Assembly: GCF_040958095.1 (NCBI RefSeq)
Contig: NC_091193.1
Coordinates: 34,735,430-34,799,429 of the forward strand
Length of the DNA stretch: 64,000 nucleotides
Source of the DNA: Procambarus clarkii
Taxonomy: Eukaryota; Arthropoda; Malacostraca; Decapoda; Cambaridae
Direction: 5' to 3'
The notes beneath the pieces were generated by a model that saw only the letters and a list, made by a program, of their open reading frames with translations, was not told the origin of the DNA and did no database searches. Numbering within the stretch: position 1 is the stretch's first letter; every line of letters starts with the position of its first letter. A program made the position numbers and the translations under genes. Of this stretch, positions 23,465 through 32,371 are shown one piece after another.

Positions 23465-24554
23465 TCATCAACCAGTACAGCCTCCCATCAACCAGTACAG
23501 CCTCCCATCAACCAGTACAGCCTCCCATCAACCAGTACAGCCTCCCATCAACCTGTACAGCCTCCCATCAACCTACAGCCTCCCATCAACCTGTACAGCC
23601 TCCCATCAACCAGTACAGCCTCCCATCAACCTGTACAGCCTCCCATCAACCTGTACAGCCTCCCATCAACCAGTACAGCCTCCCATCAACCAGTACAGCC
23701 TCCCATCAACCTGTACAGCCTCCCATCAACCAGTACAGCCTCCATCAACCAGTACAGCCTCCCATCAACCAGTACAGCCTCCCATCAACCAGTACAGCCT
23801 CCCATCAACCTGTACAGCCTCCCATCAAACTGTACAGCCTCCCATCAACCTGTACAGCCTCCCATCATCCAGTACAGCCTCCATCAACCAGTACAGCCTC
23901 CCATCAACCAGTACTGCCCCCACCCAACCAGTACAGCCCGCCACCCAACCAGTACAGCCCGCCACCCAACCAGTACAGCCTCTCATCAACCTGTACAGCC
24001 TCCCATCAACCAGTACAGCCTCCCATCAACCAGTACAGCCTCCCATCAACCAGTACAACATCCCATCAACCAGTACAGCCTCCCATCAACCTGTACAGCC
24101 TCCCATCAACCTGTACAGCCTCCCATCAACCTGTACAGCCTCCCATCAACCAGTACAGCCTCCCATCAACCAGTACAGCCTCCCTCAACCAGTACAGCCC
24201 CCACAACCAGTACAGCCCGCCACAACCAGTACAGCCTCCCATCAACCTGTACAGCCTCCCATCAACCTGTACAGCCTCCCATCAACCTGTCAGCCTCCCA
24301 TCAACCTGTACAGCCTCCTATCAACCAGTACAGCCTCCCATCAACCAGTACAGCCTCCCATCAACCAGTACAGCCTCCCATCAACCAGTACAGCCTCCCA
24401 TCAACCAGTACAGCCTCCCATCAACCTGTACAGCCTCCCATCAACCAGTACAGCCTCCCATCAACCAGTACAGCTTCCCATCAACCAGTACAGCTCCCAT
24501 CAACCAGTACAGCCTCCCATCAACCAGTACAGCCTCCCATCAACCAGTACAGCC
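23465..24554. repeat. 20-bp minisatellite array A2
   Basis: About 54 units of the CAGTACAGCCTCCCATCAAC family with CAG/CTG variants. A sub-block with CCGCCACCCAACCAGTACAG lies near 23930-23985 and again near 24195-24230. It is three times as long as array A1. Confidence 0.95.
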
Positions 24555-25298
24555 AATAGCAGCTGCCTCGTATGGGCCAATAGCAGCTGCCTCTATGGGC
24601 CAATAGCAGCTGCCTCGTATGGGCCAAAAGCAGCTGCCTCGTATGGGCCAATAGCAGCTGCCTCGTATGGGCCAATAGCAGCTGCCTCGTAGGGGCCAAT
24701 AGCAGCTGCCTCGTATGGGCCAATAGCAGCTGCCTGGTATGGGCCAATAGCAGCTGCCTCGTATGGGCCAATAGCAGTTGCCTCGTATGGGCCAATAGCA
24801 GCTGCCTCGTATAGATCAATAGCAGCTGCCTCGTATGGGCCAATAGCAGCTGCCTCGTATGGGCCAATAGCAGCTGCCTCGTATGGGCCAATAGCAGCTG
24901 CCACTTATGGGCCAATAGCAACTGCCTCGTTTGGACCAATAGCAGCTGCCTCGTATGGGCCAATAGCAGCTGCCTCGTATGGGCCAATAGCAGCTGCCTC
25001 GTATGGGCCAATAGCAGCTGCCTCGTATGGGCCAATAGCAGCTGCCTCGTATGGGCCAATAGCAGCTGCCTCGTATGGGCCAATAGCAGCTGCCTCGTAT
25101 GGGCCAATAGCTGCCTCGTATAGGCCAATAGCAGCTGCCTCGTATGGGCCAATAGCAGCTGCCTCGTATAGGGCAATAGCAGCTGCCTCGTATAGGGCAA
25201 TAGCAGCTGCCTCGAATGGGCCAATAGCAGCTGCCTCGTATGGGCCAATAGCAGCTGCCTCGTATGGGCCAATAGCAGCTGCCTCGTATGGGCCAATA
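24555..25298. repeat. 24-bp minisatellite array A2
   Basis: About 31 units, with the same order of variant units as A1 and B1 (for example the TAGATCAATAG unit and a GCAACTGCCTCGTTTGGACC unit). Shared variant order shows that the arrays were copied as blocks, not expanded independently. Confidence 0.95.
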
Positions 25299-25746
25299 CC
25301 CTAACTCTTCGTCTTTCCAGTGAATGCAATTTAAGCTTTATTAATCTTTCTTCATATGAAAGACTTCTATTTTGGGGAATTAACTTTGTCATCCTACGTT
25401 GGACACGTTCAAGTGAATTTATATCCATTCTATAATACGGCGACCAAAACTGAACTGCATAATCCTAACCAGAGCAAGATATAGCTTAAGAACCACACCA
25501 GGTGTCTTGTTACTAACGCTTCGATTAATAAATCCCAGTGTCCTATTCGCCTTATTACGAACATTCATACATTGATCCTTTTGTTTTAAATTTTATTTTA
25601 AACACCCCATACCCAAGACTTTCCAATCTATTTGGAATTTCATAAACATGTCAAACCCACGTTTGAAACAATCAAGAGACCCCGCCTCCACCGTTACGCG
25701 GTAATTGATTCCACATATCAACAACCCTGTTGCCGAACCAGTATTT

Positions 25747-26551
25747 AAGAACATAAGAACATAAGAACAAAGGTAACTGCAGAAGGCCTATTGGCCCATA
25801 CGAGGCAGCTCCTATTCTATAACCACCCAATCCCACTCATATACTTGTCCAACCCGTGCTTGAAACAATCGAGGGACCCCACCTCCACAATGTTACGCGG
25901 CAATTGGTTCCACAAATCAACAACCCTGTTACTGAACCAGTATTTACCCAAGTCTTTCCTAAATCTAAACTTATCCAATTTATATCCATTGTTTCGTGTT
26001 CTGTCCTGTGTTGATACTTTTAATACCCTATTAATATCCCCCCGGTTATGTCCATTCATCCACTTGTAAACCTCTATCATGTCACCCCTAACTCTTCGCC
26101 TTTCCAGTGAATGCAACTTAAGCTTTGTTAATCTTTCTTCATATGAAAGATTTCTAATTTGGGGAATTAACTTAGTCATCCTACGCTGGACACGTTCAAG
26201 TGAATTTATATCCATTCTATAATATGGCGACCAAAACTGAACTGCATAATCTAAATGGGGCCTAACTAGAGCAAGATATAGCTTGAGAACCACACCAGGT
26301 GTCTTGTTACTAACGCTGCGATTAATAAATCCAAGTGTCCGATTTGCCTTATTACGAACATTTATGCATTGATCCTTTTGTTTTAAATTCTTACTAATCA
26401 TAACTCCCAGATCCCTTTCGCAATCCGACTTCGCAATCACAACACCATCTAGCTCGTATCTTGTAACTCTATCATCATTACCTAACCTCAGAACTTTACA
26501 TTTATCAGCATTAAACTGCATCTGCCAATCCTTTGACCATTTCAAAACCCT
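25747..26551 (-). pseudogene. CR1 LINE 3' end: RT C-terminal region and 3' UTR
   Basis: The minus-strand frame 26602-25817 is open. True CR1 homology starts at about LKWSKDWQMQFNADKCKVL (26551) and runs to SGIGWL and a stop. Landmarks: ERDLGVMISKNLKQKDQC, RPHLDYAVQFWSP, LERVQRRMTKLIP, KLKLHSLERRRVRGDMIEVY, NRVVDLWNQLPRNIVE. This is the thumb and C-terminal region of a CR1-clade reverse transcriptase; the endonuclease and catalytic RT domains are missing, as in typical 5'-truncated insertions. The 3' UTR has the GAGCTGCCTCGTATGGGCC word and ends in three GTTCTTAT octamers, a CR1-like terminal microsatellite. About 19 residues of unrelated repeat precede it in frame. Confidence 0.85.
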
Positions 26552-26585
26552 CAGTTGACCAGACCTCAGTTGATATTTACCTAAG

Positions 26586-26726
26586 TTGACCAGACCACAC
26601 ACTAGAAGAAGGGACGACGACGTTTCAGTCCGTCCTGGACCATTCTCAAATCGATCGACTTGAGAATGGTCCAGGACGGACCGAAACGTCGTCGTCCCTT
26701 CACCTTCTAGTGTGTGGTCTGGTCAA
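26586..26726. repeat. 141-bp palindrome, copy A2
   Basis: Arms from TTGACCAGACCACACACTAG inward, with only a few mismatches (for example AGAAGAAGG against AAGGTGAAGG), centred near ATCGATCG. Would form a long hairpin in single-stranded DNA or RNA. Confidence 0.9.
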
Positions 26727-26954
26727 CATACTTCAGCCACGTTATTGTGACTCATCGCCTGCAATTACGCGTCTTTCCAAAATCTAAATTTATCCAATTT
26801 ATACCTCATTGTTTCGTGTTCTGTCTTGTGTTGATACTTTTAATACTCCATTAATATCCCCCTTTGTTATGTACATTCATCCACTTGTAAACCTCTATCA
26901 TGTCACCCCCTAACTCTTCGCCTTTCTAGTGAATGCAATTTAAGCTTTGTTAAT

Positions 26955-27260
26955 CAGTTCAGTTTTGGTCGCTGAACTATAGAATGGATATAAATTCACT
27001 TAAACGTGTAAAGCGTAGGATGACAAAGTTAATTCCCCAAACTAGAAATCTTCCATATGAAGAAAGATTAACAAAGCTTAAATTGCATTCTCTGGAACGG
27101 CGAAGAATTAGGAGCCAATTACCGCGTAACGTGGTGGAGGTGGGGTCCCTCGATTGTTTTAAACGTGAGTTGGACATGTATATAAGTGGGATTGAGTGGT
27201 TATAAATAGGAGCTGCATCCTATGGGCCAATAAGCCTTCTGTAGTTTCTTTAGTATTAAT
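26955..27260 (+). pseudogene. Internally deleted CR1 3' end, sense
   Basis: Frame 26984-27205 reads MDINSLKRVKRRMTKLIPQT, then LERRRIR joined to SQLPRNVVEVGSLDCFK and SGIEWL with a stop. About 60 residues between RRIR and QLPRN, present in the neighbouring CR1, are deleted. The 3' UTR (GCATCCTATGGGCCAATAAG) differs from the GCCTCGTATGG subfamily, so this is a second CR1 subfamily. The same deletion is in all U copies. Confidence 0.75.
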
Positions 27261-27338
27261 ATCTTGTGTTAAGTAATCAAACAGCTCCTTCATCCATGAC
27301 CCGCCTGTGTTGGGATCAAGCACTTCCACCTCACCTCT

Positions 27339-27456
27339 CTACATATTGGTGAGGTGAGGGTACGTGGACCCCGACACATATATATAACAGAACATCAAGG
27401 AAATCATTCATTAACCAATCTGCACCATTCGCTGTTCTCTTGAAGATTATTCGGCC
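27339..27456. repeat. Zinc-finger upstream segment shared with foldback left flanks
   Basis: Identical or nearly so to 7571-7685 and 40570-40686. Here it continues (GGCCTTATAATTTAC) towards the zinc-finger ORF with no foldback, so it serves as the uninterrupted reference state. Copy B keeps GGCC before the foldback; copy A keeps only G. Confidence 0.85.
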
Positions 27457-27562
27457 TTATAATTTACTTCTGGGAGAAAGTTGCATGTTCTAGTTACTGT
27501 TCGAACACTAGACACCACTCCACATTATAGATAAATATTTAGTCGTTGTTGTGAACACAATT

Positions 27563-28927
27563 ATGAGTACCTCTTACAAAGATTACGAAGACGTTATTGA
27601 CATATTCACTCAACTTGACAATCTTTCGAAAGAGAGTGATGTGTCTGTCACGACTCATCCTCTGCATGAGGAGACTGAGGAACAGGGCGCCAGAATGCTG
27701 CGGTACATTGGTGAGACGTCAGCAGTGTGTCCCAAGGAGTCTGGGCAAGAATTTACACTACTGAAGCCTGTGGAAGACACTGGTGAGAAGTTAGAAGACT
27801 CATCCTCTGTCACGACTTATCCTCTGCATGAGGAGACTGAGGAACAAGGCGCCAGTATGTTGAGGTACATTGGTGAGACGTCAGCAGTGTGTCCCAAGGA
27901 GTCTGGGCAAGAATTTACACTACTGAAGCCTGTGGAAGACACTGGTGAGAAGTTAGAAGACTCATCCTCTGTCACGACTTATCCTGTGCATGAGGAGACT
28001 GAGGAACAAGGCGCCAGTATGTTGAGGAACATTGGTGAGACGTCAGCAGTGTGTCCCAAGGAGTCTGGGCAAGAATTTACACTACTGAAGCCTGTGGAAG
28101 ACTCTGGTGAGAAGTCAGAAGTGAGTCCCAAGTATGGGGAAGGATCTACAGTACTGAGGAGACGAAGGGCTGTACATAGTGGTGAGAAGTCAGAAGTGAG
28201 TCCCAAGTATGGGGAAGGATCTACAGTACTGAGGAGACGAAAGGCTGTACATAGTGGTGAGAAGTCAGAAGTGAGTCCCAAGTATGGGGAAGGATCTACA
28301 GTACTGAGGAAAAGGAAGGCTGTACAAAGTGGTGAGAAGTCAGAAGAGAGTCCCAAGTATGGGGAAGGATCTCCACTACCGAAGAAACGGAGGGCGGTAC
28401 GTAGTGGTGTGAAGCCTACGTTATGTGACCGGTATCCTGGTGAGAAGTCAGAAGTATTTCCCAAGTCTGGCCAAGAATTTCCACTACTTAAGACTGTGGA
28501 ACAAGGCAGGCTGGGGCATACTGGTGAGAAGTTAGAAGCGTGTCCAGAGTCCGGGGAAAGATCTACACTACTGAAGAAGCAAATGGTGGCAGATAGGCCG
28601 TCATGTTACCAGTGTGGGAAAACCTTCAGCGACCGCAGTGGCTTAAACAAGCACATGCTCGTCCATACTGGCGTTAAATCTCACGTGTGTGAAGAGTGTG
28701 GGAAAAAGTTCCTTCGAAATGATTATTTGCAGCAGCACCTGATGGCCCACAGTGGTGATAAACACTTCCTGTGCAAGCACTGCGGGAAAAGATTCTGCCG
28801 ACTTGGCAACTTGAATGATCACATGATGGGACATAATGGTACGAGACCTCACATGTGTCATGTGTGTGATAAACTATTCAGCAGACCGGACTATCTGAAG
28901 GACCACATGGTGGTTCATATGATTTGA
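27563..28927 (+). CDS. C2H2 zinc-finger protein with fossil-finger repeats
   Basis: Likely a nuclear DNA-binding protein. The first ATG (A at -3) gives 454 residues in one exon; an in-frame GTG lies 12 bases upstream. Four intact fingers occupy about residues 348-452: CYQC...H, CEEC...H, CKHC...H and CHVC...H, each 28 residues apart with TGVK/SGDK-type linkers. Before them are three 54-residue (162-bp) repeats from 27647 with VCPKESGQEF and DTGEKLED, then four 25-residue (75-bp) repeats from 28106 with SGEKSEVSPKYGEGSTVL. These keep the finger linker (TGEK/SGEK) but not the zinc ligands. A fifth finger lies just after the stop in the +1 frame, so the true protein may be longer. No other domain was recognised. 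The target and role are unknown. Confidence 0.75.
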   Translation: MSTSYKDYEDVIDIFTQLDNLSKESDVSVTTHPLHEETEEQGARMLRYIGETSAVCPKESGQEFTLLKPVEDTGEKLEDSSSVTTYPLHEETEEQGASMLRYIGETSAVCPKESGQEFTLLKPVEDTGEKLEDSSSVTTYPVHEETEEQGASMLRNIGETSAVCPKESGQEFTLLKPVEDSGEKSEVSPKYGEGSTVLRRRRAVHSGEKSEVSPKYGEGSTVLRRRKAVHSGEKSEVSPKYGEGSTVLRKRKAVQSGEKSEESPKYGEGSPLPKKRRAVRSGVKPTLCDRYPGEKSEVFPKSGQEFPLLKTVEQGRLGHTGEKLEACPESGERSTLLKKQMVADRPSCYQCGKTFSDRSGLNKHMLVHTGVKSHVCEECGKKFLRNDYLQQHLMAHSGDKHFLCKHCGKRFCRLGNLNDHMMGHNGTRPHMCHVCDKLFSRPDYLKDHMVVHMI

Positions 28928-29027
28928 TGACAAACCTTACATGTGCCCACACTGTGGGGATAGATACACTCAGCTTGGAAATATGAACAAACACATTCAG
29001 CTGCATACAACTGTGCTCGGAGTGTGA
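28926..29027 (+). pseudogene. Fifth C2H2 finger in the +1 frame
   Basis: Reads DDKPYMCPHCGDRYTQL then GNMNKHIQLHT and a stop (29025-29027). Spacing and linker fit it as the next finger of the upstream gene, but it is out of frame with the fourth finger by one base. Either a recent frameshift mutation or a base error near 28918-28925. Confidence 0.7.
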
Positions 29028-29092
29028 GAATTTTAATATATTGTATAAATAGTGAGAGCCTAATCTCAAAATTAGGCTACAATGTTCCTGTT

Positions 29093-29098
29093 AATAAA
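29093..29098 (+). promoter_or_regulatory. Candidate AATAAA poly(A) signal
   Basis: AATAAA about 66 bp after the fifth-finger stop and 166 bp after the main ORF stop, in AT-rich sequence. Suitably placed for the zinc-finger transcript; no other evidence. Confidence 0.4.
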
Positions 29099-29344
29099 CT
29101 TTCAAATTTACTGCAATTTGCCTATTTTACTACAATTTGCCTATTAATATTCTTAAAATTTTCCTACAATGTACCTATTATTATTCAAATTTGGTACATA
29201 TTATTAACTTATAATTATTTGTTAGATTAAGGACCTGTCCGAAATGTTGTGTGTTAGTGATGTTAAAAACATCAATGTTATATACTCACAAACCCAATGC
29301 ACCTTCTTGCACTAGTATATAAATAAATGAAAAATAAAAAGGAC

Positions 29345-29525
29345 ATATGGTTTAAATATATATTTATTTACAAGAATATTTTATTTACAAGAATATTTTA
29401 TTTACAATATTTACAAGAATATTTTATTTACAATATTTACAAGAAAATTTTATTTACAAGAATATTTTATTTACAATATTTACAAGAATATTTTATTTAC
29501 AATATTTACAAGAATAAATATTTTG
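29345..29525. repeat. AT-rich tandem repeat (ATTTACAAGAATATTTT)
   Basis: About eight irregular units of ATTTACAAGAATATTTT and ATTTACAATATTTACAAG over 180 bp. The frame through it (Tyr/Phe/Ile-rich) is a by-product. Confidence 0.85.
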
Positions 29526-29559
29526 ATTTTAATCCTGTAATGAAATCATATCCTAAACT

Positions 29560-29775
29560 AACTAATCAGTATAATGAACAAATCTACAATGGCCGTAATA
29601 AGGATTTGAACCTACACACGGGATGTTCCCAGAAGCGCCTTAGTCAACTGTACCACCACATGGTCAAAAGAATGAGTCACAATAATGTGGCTGAAGTAGT
29701 TCGTCACAATCGACTTGAGAATGGTCCAGGACGGACCGAAATGTCGTCGTCCCTTCACCTTCTAGTGATTTTATA
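29560..29775 (-). mobile_element. tRNA-related SINE with decapod-type repeat half
   Basis: On the minus strand it reads a box-A-like TGGTACAGTTGACTAAGGCG and a box B GGTTCAAATCC, spaced as in a tRNA. On the plus strand this is followed by GAGTCACAATAATGTGGCTG and one half of the large palindrome (GTCCAGGACGGACCGAAATG). It looks like a tRNA-derived element joined to the repeat that forms the palindromes. Confidence 0.55.
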
Positions 29776-30053
29776 CTTTTCAAACTAGATCATCCATATT
29801 ATTCCAGTATACATAAGAAAAATCACTATATTCCAACTTCTTCATTTGCATTGGAATAATTAATACATAATCTAGCTTAACCTAGCTAACAGCCAATATC
29901 TATATATCTAAGTGAACAAATTGTTTACTGTGGCCAATCATATCCATTTCCTAGTAAGCATTCATAACATACTAGTAACAGTTCTGTCAAAAAACACAGT
30001 ACTCAGTACAAACCACAGCACAGTACAATCTTATTTCACACACATTGAACACA

Positions 30054-30364
30054 CGTTGCTTCTGGGAGTATGGGTTCGAGTCACTTCTGGGGTGTGAGTT
30101 TTCATTCGCATATAGTCCTGGGGACCATTCAGGCTTGTTCGCATTTGTGTTCCTCACGTGTGCCCCAAAGAATGAGGTGATTTGGTGAAATGCTATGCCC
30201 AAGATTACCATCCGAGTTGCCGTCGGGGAAGTGGCTCAAATAGCCTCGGCTATCACTTCCTTTTGACGGCCGTGATGGTCAAGCGGATTAAGGCGCCCTG
30301 TAGTTACCAGTTGCGTTGCTTCTGGGAGTATGGGTTCGAGTCACTTCTGGGGTGTGAGTTTTCA

Positions 30365-30367
<3 letters not shown>
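30054..30367 (+). mobile_element. tRNA-Leu-like SINE, partly duplicated
   Basis: 30263-30362 has a box A GATGGTCAAGCGGATTAAGG and box B GGGTTCGAGTCACT with tRNA-Leu/Ser-like spacing (long variable arm). The 54-bp end, CGTTGCTTCTGGGAGTATGG onward, occurs twice (30054 and 30314), with a GGACCATTCAGGCTTGTTCG tail segment between them. This indicates a dimer or one SINE inside another. It is not a functional tRNA gene: the acceptor stem does not pair. Confidence 0.65.

Positions 30368-30440
<73 letters not shown>
30368..30440. repeat. (TA)n microsatellite
   Basis: About 36 TA dinucleotides with a single phase slip, directly after the SINE end, in the usual place of a SINE tail. Confidence 0.95.
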
Positions 30441-30443
<3 letters not shown>

Positions 30444-30823
30444 ACCTACAGGTCAAATCATTTGGCATTTCTACAGGATTTTATCAAACCCCTACTAGGG
30501 TAATATATTTTGTAATAATTTTGCAAAAAATAGTGCCATTTACTATTTTTAAATAGTTAATTACAAAATTTACCGATATGGTGCAATCGGATGAAAACCA
30601 AATTTTTACACTTGACAATTCTTTATTCACTTGTCAAGTGAAAACTTGTAATGACACAACTTTACACTTGACAAGTGGCAATACACTTGACTTTCAGCTC
30701 CTGCTATATCCAGATTCCAGGGAGGAAAGGAAGGATGATCTTTGGAATCATTACCTAATTAGACAGGAATAAAATATTCCTGACAATAATTCCTTCAATG
30801 ATTCCTGTAATCAAAAAATATAA

Positions 30824-31096
30824 TATCTTGGAAAAGTCAAAGAAAAAAGTTTAGTGTCAAGGACACTAAAGTGTCTACATAATTACTTAACTCAACAGCT
30901 TGACAGATGTCAAGAGTTAGCTAATCAGGTATCTCTTGATTTATTCATCTTGAATAACAGGGTCAATGCTGCAGTTGATAAATTTGATAAAATCAATTGC
31001 CATGCAGAGATTTATCTAACAGAGATGGCTAATGCTGATTTAACCCGAAGGAAACTTCAGGATATCAGAGCTGAAACAGCAATTACGAAAATATAA
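30824..31096 (+). pseudogene. BEL/Pao gag N-terminal-like fragment
   Basis: Open from 30824 to TAA at 31094-31096 with no ATG. Contains TLKCLHNYLTQQLDRCQELA and AVDKFDKINCHAEIY, heptad-rich helices such as those opening BEL/Pao gag proteins. The likely continuation is in another frame (31099 onward, DRLDQLIRLAVAQPNV), leading into the 30-bp repeat. Frameshifted and incomplete. Confidence 0.5.
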
Positions 31097-31174
31097 TTCA
31101 GGATCGTCTAGATCAATTAATCAGACTTGCAGTAGCACAGCCAAATGTGAGCACATCCACTCAGTTTGGTACCT

Positions 31175-31368
31175 TGGCAGATGTAGATGGTGTTCTCAAA
31201 AGATTGGCAGATGTAGATGGTGTTCTCAAAAGATTGGCAGATGTAGATGGTGTTCTCAAAAGATTGGCAGATGTAGATGGTGTTCTCAAAAGATTGGCAT
31301 ATGTAGATGGTGTTCTCAAAAGATTGGCAGATGTAGATGGTGTTCTCAAAAGATTGGCAGATATAGTT
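31175..31368 (+). repeat. 30-bp near-perfect tandem repeat (6.4 units)
   Basis: Units of GGCAGATGTAGATGGTGTTC plus TCAAAAGATT, only one substitution among six full copies. Thirty is a multiple of 3, so the frame is kept: RLADVDGVLK repeated. It lies in the gag-like frame. The near identity marks a very recent expansion in otherwise decayed sequence. Confidence 0.95.
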
Positions 31369-31551
31369 TAATGCTGACAAATAAAGTTTGAGTTACAATA
31401 TATCACTTGCATGAAATAAATAGGACAGATTTATTTCTAGAAGCGTTAGCAATAAAACTCCTTGTATTATTATTCAGCAATATCTTGTTTGATTATACAG
31501 TTCACTTTTGGTCGTAAAGTCACCAGATAGTGCTAACCCCACAAATAAAAA

Positions 31552-31616
31552 ATCTTCCTTGTGAAGAGATTGAAAAAGCTTAATTTACATTCTCTTGGAA
31601 GGTGAAGAGTTAAGGG
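31552..31616 (+). pseudogene. Old CR1 remnant
   Basis: AATCTTCCTTGTGAAGAGAT and AAGCTTAATTTACATTCTCT align with the NLSYEERLTKLKLHSLERR part of CR1, with about 20% differences by eye. Flanking 31370-31775 otherwise shows nothing recognisable. Confidence 0.45.
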
Positions 31617-31775
31617 TTAAATTTAGATCAAGATATTACTCTGGGTAAGGGACTATGAATGGTGAAGTTCATTACAAAATGTTTTCCACACACATTCCCA
31701 CATATTATAACGTTCTGTACACACTTAACAATATTACATAATATGACTTTAAACATATTATATAATATTTGTAAA

Positions 31776-31883
31776 GTCACTAATAATTGAGAGATAATAA
31801 TCGTCACTAATAATTGAGAGATAATAATCGTCACTAATAATTGAGAGATAATAATCGTCACTAATAATTGAGAGATAATAATG
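31776..31883. repeat. 27-bp tandem repeat, four units
   Basis: Four perfect units of GTCACTAATAATTGAGAGAT plus AATAATC. Lies 50 bp from the donor side of the calcium-channel exon. Confidence 0.95.
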
Positions 31884-31933
31884 ATGAGCGGGTGATGAAT
31901 GAGGAGGGGAAGATGTGTGCAGGGGACACTTAC

Positions 31934-32055
31934 CCGGCCACCACGATGAAAAGATCAAGTCTGTTCCAGGAGTCAGCCATATAAGCCCCTTTCCCAGACC
32001 ACCCCATCTTGATCATCTCCACGGCGAAGAAGGCAAAGATTGCGTCGTCGAACAT
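31934..32055 (-). CDS. Exon of a voltage-gated calcium channel alpha-1 (T-type-like), S2-S3 region
   Basis: On the minus strand a 122-base exon is flanked by a pyrimidine-rich CACCTTCCACAG acceptor and a consensus donor CGG|GTAAGTG. It encodes [17 protein letters not shown] then [19 protein letters not shown] and [13 protein letters not shown] and the [13 protein letters not shown] block are hallmarks of the end of S2 and start of S3 in four-domain channels, closest by memory to Cav3 domain I. It is about 4 residues shorter than usual between VEM and GKG, so a small deletion or base error is possible. The frame also stays open upstream of the proposed acceptor ([15 protein letters not shown]), so the exon could start further up, at about 32103. 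Neighbouring exons are not in the window. Confidence 0.7.
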
Positions 32056-32154
32056 CTGTGGAAGGTGTTCCACCATCACCACCAGCACTATTACAACCAC
32101 CTCTAATATACATTATATATTATTACATATATATTATATATTAACATACAAAAC

Positions 32155-32371
32155 AATCTGGAGGATGTTGATCCGGACATTTTCTTTAAAAGATCAGCTG
32201 TAACATGAACGAGGAACAACGGGTTCCAGCTCAACAAGCAACATTGTAGGACTGAGAACAGCAGATGCTTTTTCACCCATGGGGTTGTAAACCCGCGGAA
32301 CCGCCTACCCGCTGAAACCGTAAACGCTAAAAATTTGGTGTTTTAAAATACAGCTAGAAAAGATAAGGGAA
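32155..32371 (+). pseudogene. Non-LTR RT C-terminal fragment, copy B
   Basis: Same as 21-237, including both stop codons, so these are ancestral to the duplication. Confidence 0.6.

Larger units (their letters stand above)
25299..27338. mobile_element. Composite of CR1 fragments, copy A2
   Basis: Same plan as 6357-7570, but with an added CR1 3' end (25747-26551) between antisense pieces. Contains antisense CR1 (25299-25745), the long CR1 end, the 141-bp palindrome, antisense CR1 (26735-26960) and the internally deleted sense CR1 (26955-27260). Confidence 0.8.
29776..31140 (+). pseudogene. Decayed BEL/Pao leader and gag start
   Basis: Collinear with 60430-61500. Shared words include GCATTGGAATAATT, CAGCCAATAT, CTAGTAAGCATTCATAACA, AAAATAGTGCCATTTACTAT, CAGATTCCAGGGAGGAAA and GATCTTTGGAATCATTACCT. 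A SINE and a TA microsatellite interrupt it at 30054-30440. TGGTGCAATCGG near 30580 could be a tRNA-Gly-type primer site, matching TGGTGCATTCG near 61004 in the other copy. Confidence 0.6.

Noticed and set aside
28643..28861. Antisense frames within the zinc-finger gene
   Set aside because: Shadow frames caused by the regular finger codons.
30263..30362. Functional tRNA-Leu gene
   Set aside because: Box A and B are present but the acceptor stem and anticodon arm do not pair, and its 3' end is duplicated as in SINEs.
30182..30556. Open frame with a Tyr/Ile run over the TA repeat
   Set aside because: SINE plus dinucleotide repeat, not a gene.
31175..31368. CRISPR array
   Set aside because: Head-to-tail units with no spacers, in a eukaryotic context.
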